A stretch of 6,076 nucleotides of DNA from Clostridia bacterium (GTDB lineage: Bacteria; Bacillota; Clostridia; Oscillospirales; CAG-272): positions 1 through 6,076 of the forward strand of contig JAKSVJ010000078.1 in assembly GCA_024408015.1 (NCBI GenBank), in the 5' to 3' direction. A model generated the notes under the pieces. The model ran no database searches. It worked only from the letters and a program-made list of their open reading frames with translations, and was not told the DNA's origin. Both the position numbers and the translations under genes were made by a program. Shown here piece after piece: positions 5,041-6,076 of the stretch. Within the stretch, counting starts at the first letter, position 1. Every line of letters starts with the position of its first letter.

Positions 5041-5501
5041 TGAGTATCTCCGAATTATTTTCTAAAGTCAATTCTGAAGAACGCAATCAGAATGAAGACT
5101 ATAAAGTTACTTTTTCTAAAGCATCTATCATAATCATGTTTGTTGCATCTATTGTATTTGCCATATTTGTATGGTCATTTGCGATTTATACAGATTCTGC
5201 TGTGCACATGTATGAGAATGTTAAGATAGAAATCCAAAATCAAAAAGAAGATTGTACATATACACTCGACCTTAATTCTGTGTCATTTGACGTACGTGGT
5301 AGAAAACAGATTATTCAGGGCATTAGTGATGGTACTATTGTCCCATATATCGATGTTGAATCATGTAATCCGGTTTCATATCATATTCCTCGTCAATATA
5401 TTGTTCCTGTAAAGTTCAAATATGACACTGAAAAGTACACATTCTTGATTTACAATGTGTCAGTTGAGTCTTTACTTGTTACAGTTTCTTACGACTCATA
5501 A
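5040..5501 (+). CDS. cdaR: CdaR-like protein with one YbbR domain, 153 aa
   Basis: The protein has a short cytoplasmic N-terminus, one membrane helix (about residues 28-50, ASIIIMFVASIVFAIFVW) and an outer domain. In it, VSFDVRGRKQIIQGISDGTI (81-100) followed by VPYIDVES, and the ending SVESLLVTV, fit a YbbR repeat. CdaR proteins bind CdaA in the membrane and tune its activity; they usually carry three or four YbbR repeats, whereas this one has room for only one. The assignment rests on the repeat pattern and above all on the position directly after cdaA, with a one-base overlap and AAAGGAG (5023-5029) inside the end of cdaA, spacing 10. The stop is clean and no further YbbR sequence follows in other frames, so it appears naturally short rather than broken. 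Confidence 0.75.
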   Translation: MSISELFSKVNSEERNQNEDYKVTFSKASIIIMFVASIVFAIFVWSFAIYTDSAVHMYENVKIEIQNQKEDCTYTLDLNSVSFDVRGRKQIIQGISDGTIVPYIDVESCNPVSYHIPRQYIVPVKFKYDTEKYTFLIYNVSVESLLVTVSYDS

Positions 5502-5508
5502 AAGTAAT

Positions 5509-6076
5509 ATGCGTTACATAGTTAGAGACATAAAATTACCTTTTGATACTCCAAAAGACGAAGCTCTTAATAGGGCTAAAAAACGTCTTTTGGAATATTT
5601 TTCTTACGACGATATAAAGTCACTCAACATAAGCAAGCAATCTATCGATGCAAGAAAAAGAGATAGTATCTTTTTTGTTTGGTCTGTTTGTGCTGAAGTT
5701 GAATCAAATAAAAAGATTAGCATTGAAAAGCTAATTAAAGACAATATTGTCGAAGAAAAGAAAGCTATATTGGATATTTCATATGGTTCTGAAAAACTAA
5801 GCAGTCGACCTGTTATCGTTGGTTTTGGTCCATGTGGAATGTTTTGCGCTTTAATTCTTGCTCAAAATGGTTATAGACCAATTGTTATCGAGAGAGGTAA
5901 CGATGTAAAAGAGAGAACAATTGATGTTGAGAATTTCTATAAGACAGGAGTTCTTAATACAAAATCTAATATCCAATTTGGTGCTGGTGGAGCTGGAACA
6001 TTTTCTGATGGTAAACTTGTCACAAGAATCAATGATGAAAAATGCCAAACTGTTATTGAAACATTTCATAAGTTTG
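5509..6076 (+). CDS. FAD-dependent dehydrogenase (COG2509-like), N-terminal part, cut by window edge
   Basis: The frame is open from the ATG at 5509 to the right edge (189 complete codons). After an N-terminal region of about 100 residues (MRYIVRDIKLPFD at its start) comes a Rossmann FAD-binding motif, PVIVGFGPCGMFCALILAQNG (key residues Gly105, Gly107, Gly110), then VIERG (127-131) whose Glu would bind the FAD ribose, and FGAGGAGTFSDGKL (157-170), typical of the COG2509 family of NAD(FAD)-utilising dehydrogenases. These proteins usually exceed 450 residues, so more than half lies outside. The substrate of the family is not established. The gene starts 7 bases after the CdaR-like stop, with a weak AAAAG as ribosome-binding site, so it is probably co-transcribed with cdaA. 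In many Firmicutes this place is taken by glmM. Confidence 0.88.
   Translation, partial: MRYIVRDIKLPFDTPKDEALNRAKKRLLEYFSYDDIKSLNISKQSIDARKRDSIFFVWSVCAEVESNKKISIEKLIKDNIVEEKKAILDISYGSEKLSSRPVIVGFGPCGMFCALILAQNGYRPIVIERGNDVKERTIDVENFYKTGVLNTKSNIQFGAGGAGTFSDGKLVTRINDEKCQTVIETFHKF

Overview
The window is A+T-rich (about one third G+C by eye) and densely packed, with Shine-Dalgarno sites of the AAGGAG type and stop codons mostly TAA. The gene set points to a Gram-positive anaerobe of the Clostridia type, probably an uncultured gut lineage: a clostridial 2[4Fe-4S] ferredoxin, a PstA/DarA-type cyclic-di-AMP receptor next to holB and ricT, a diadenylate cyclase cdaA with a YbbR-domain partner, and an IspD-IspF fusion of the MEP isoprenoid pathway. 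No mobile element, CRISPR array or structural RNA gene was found.

Layout: 1-138 holds no readable gene, at most the decayed tail of one. A bidirectional hairpin (154-179) separates it from a minus-strand ferredoxin (195-368). The ferredoxin and the plus-strand operon pstA-holB-ricT (556-2698) have back-to-back promoters in 369-555, the plus-strand one being a perfect TTGACA-17-TATAAT. The operon ends at a second bidirectional hairpin (2704-2732), shared with the convergent minus-strand ispDF (2732-3967). A divergent A+T-rich promoter region (3968-4221) follows, then a plus-strand operon cdaA-cdaR-like-FAD dehydrogenase that runs off the right edge.

How the genes work together: cdaA makes cyclic di-AMP, its membrane partner is of the CdaR type, and PstA is a receptor for the same nucleotide, so both ends of the window belong to one second-messenger system. 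HolB is the clamp-loader delta prime subunit. RicT belongs to the Ric complex that acts on RNase Y. IspD and IspF catalyse two steps of isoprenoid precursor synthesis.

The most striking feature is damage in conserved genes. PstA stops just before its conserved C-terminal GGAT strand, and HolB sequence resumes at once in the next frame without a start codon, as if a deletion had joined the two genes and removed yaaR-like DNA between them. The ispDF gene is one continuous frame broken by two separate TAA codons, with recognisable family sequence on both sides of each. This is either genuine gene decay or recoding in the organism, or errors in the sequence. An internal Shine-Dalgarno site before the IspF half would allow IspF to be made despite the first stop. 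I found no clearly new multi-gene system; these lesions and their possible rescue are the points worth checking.
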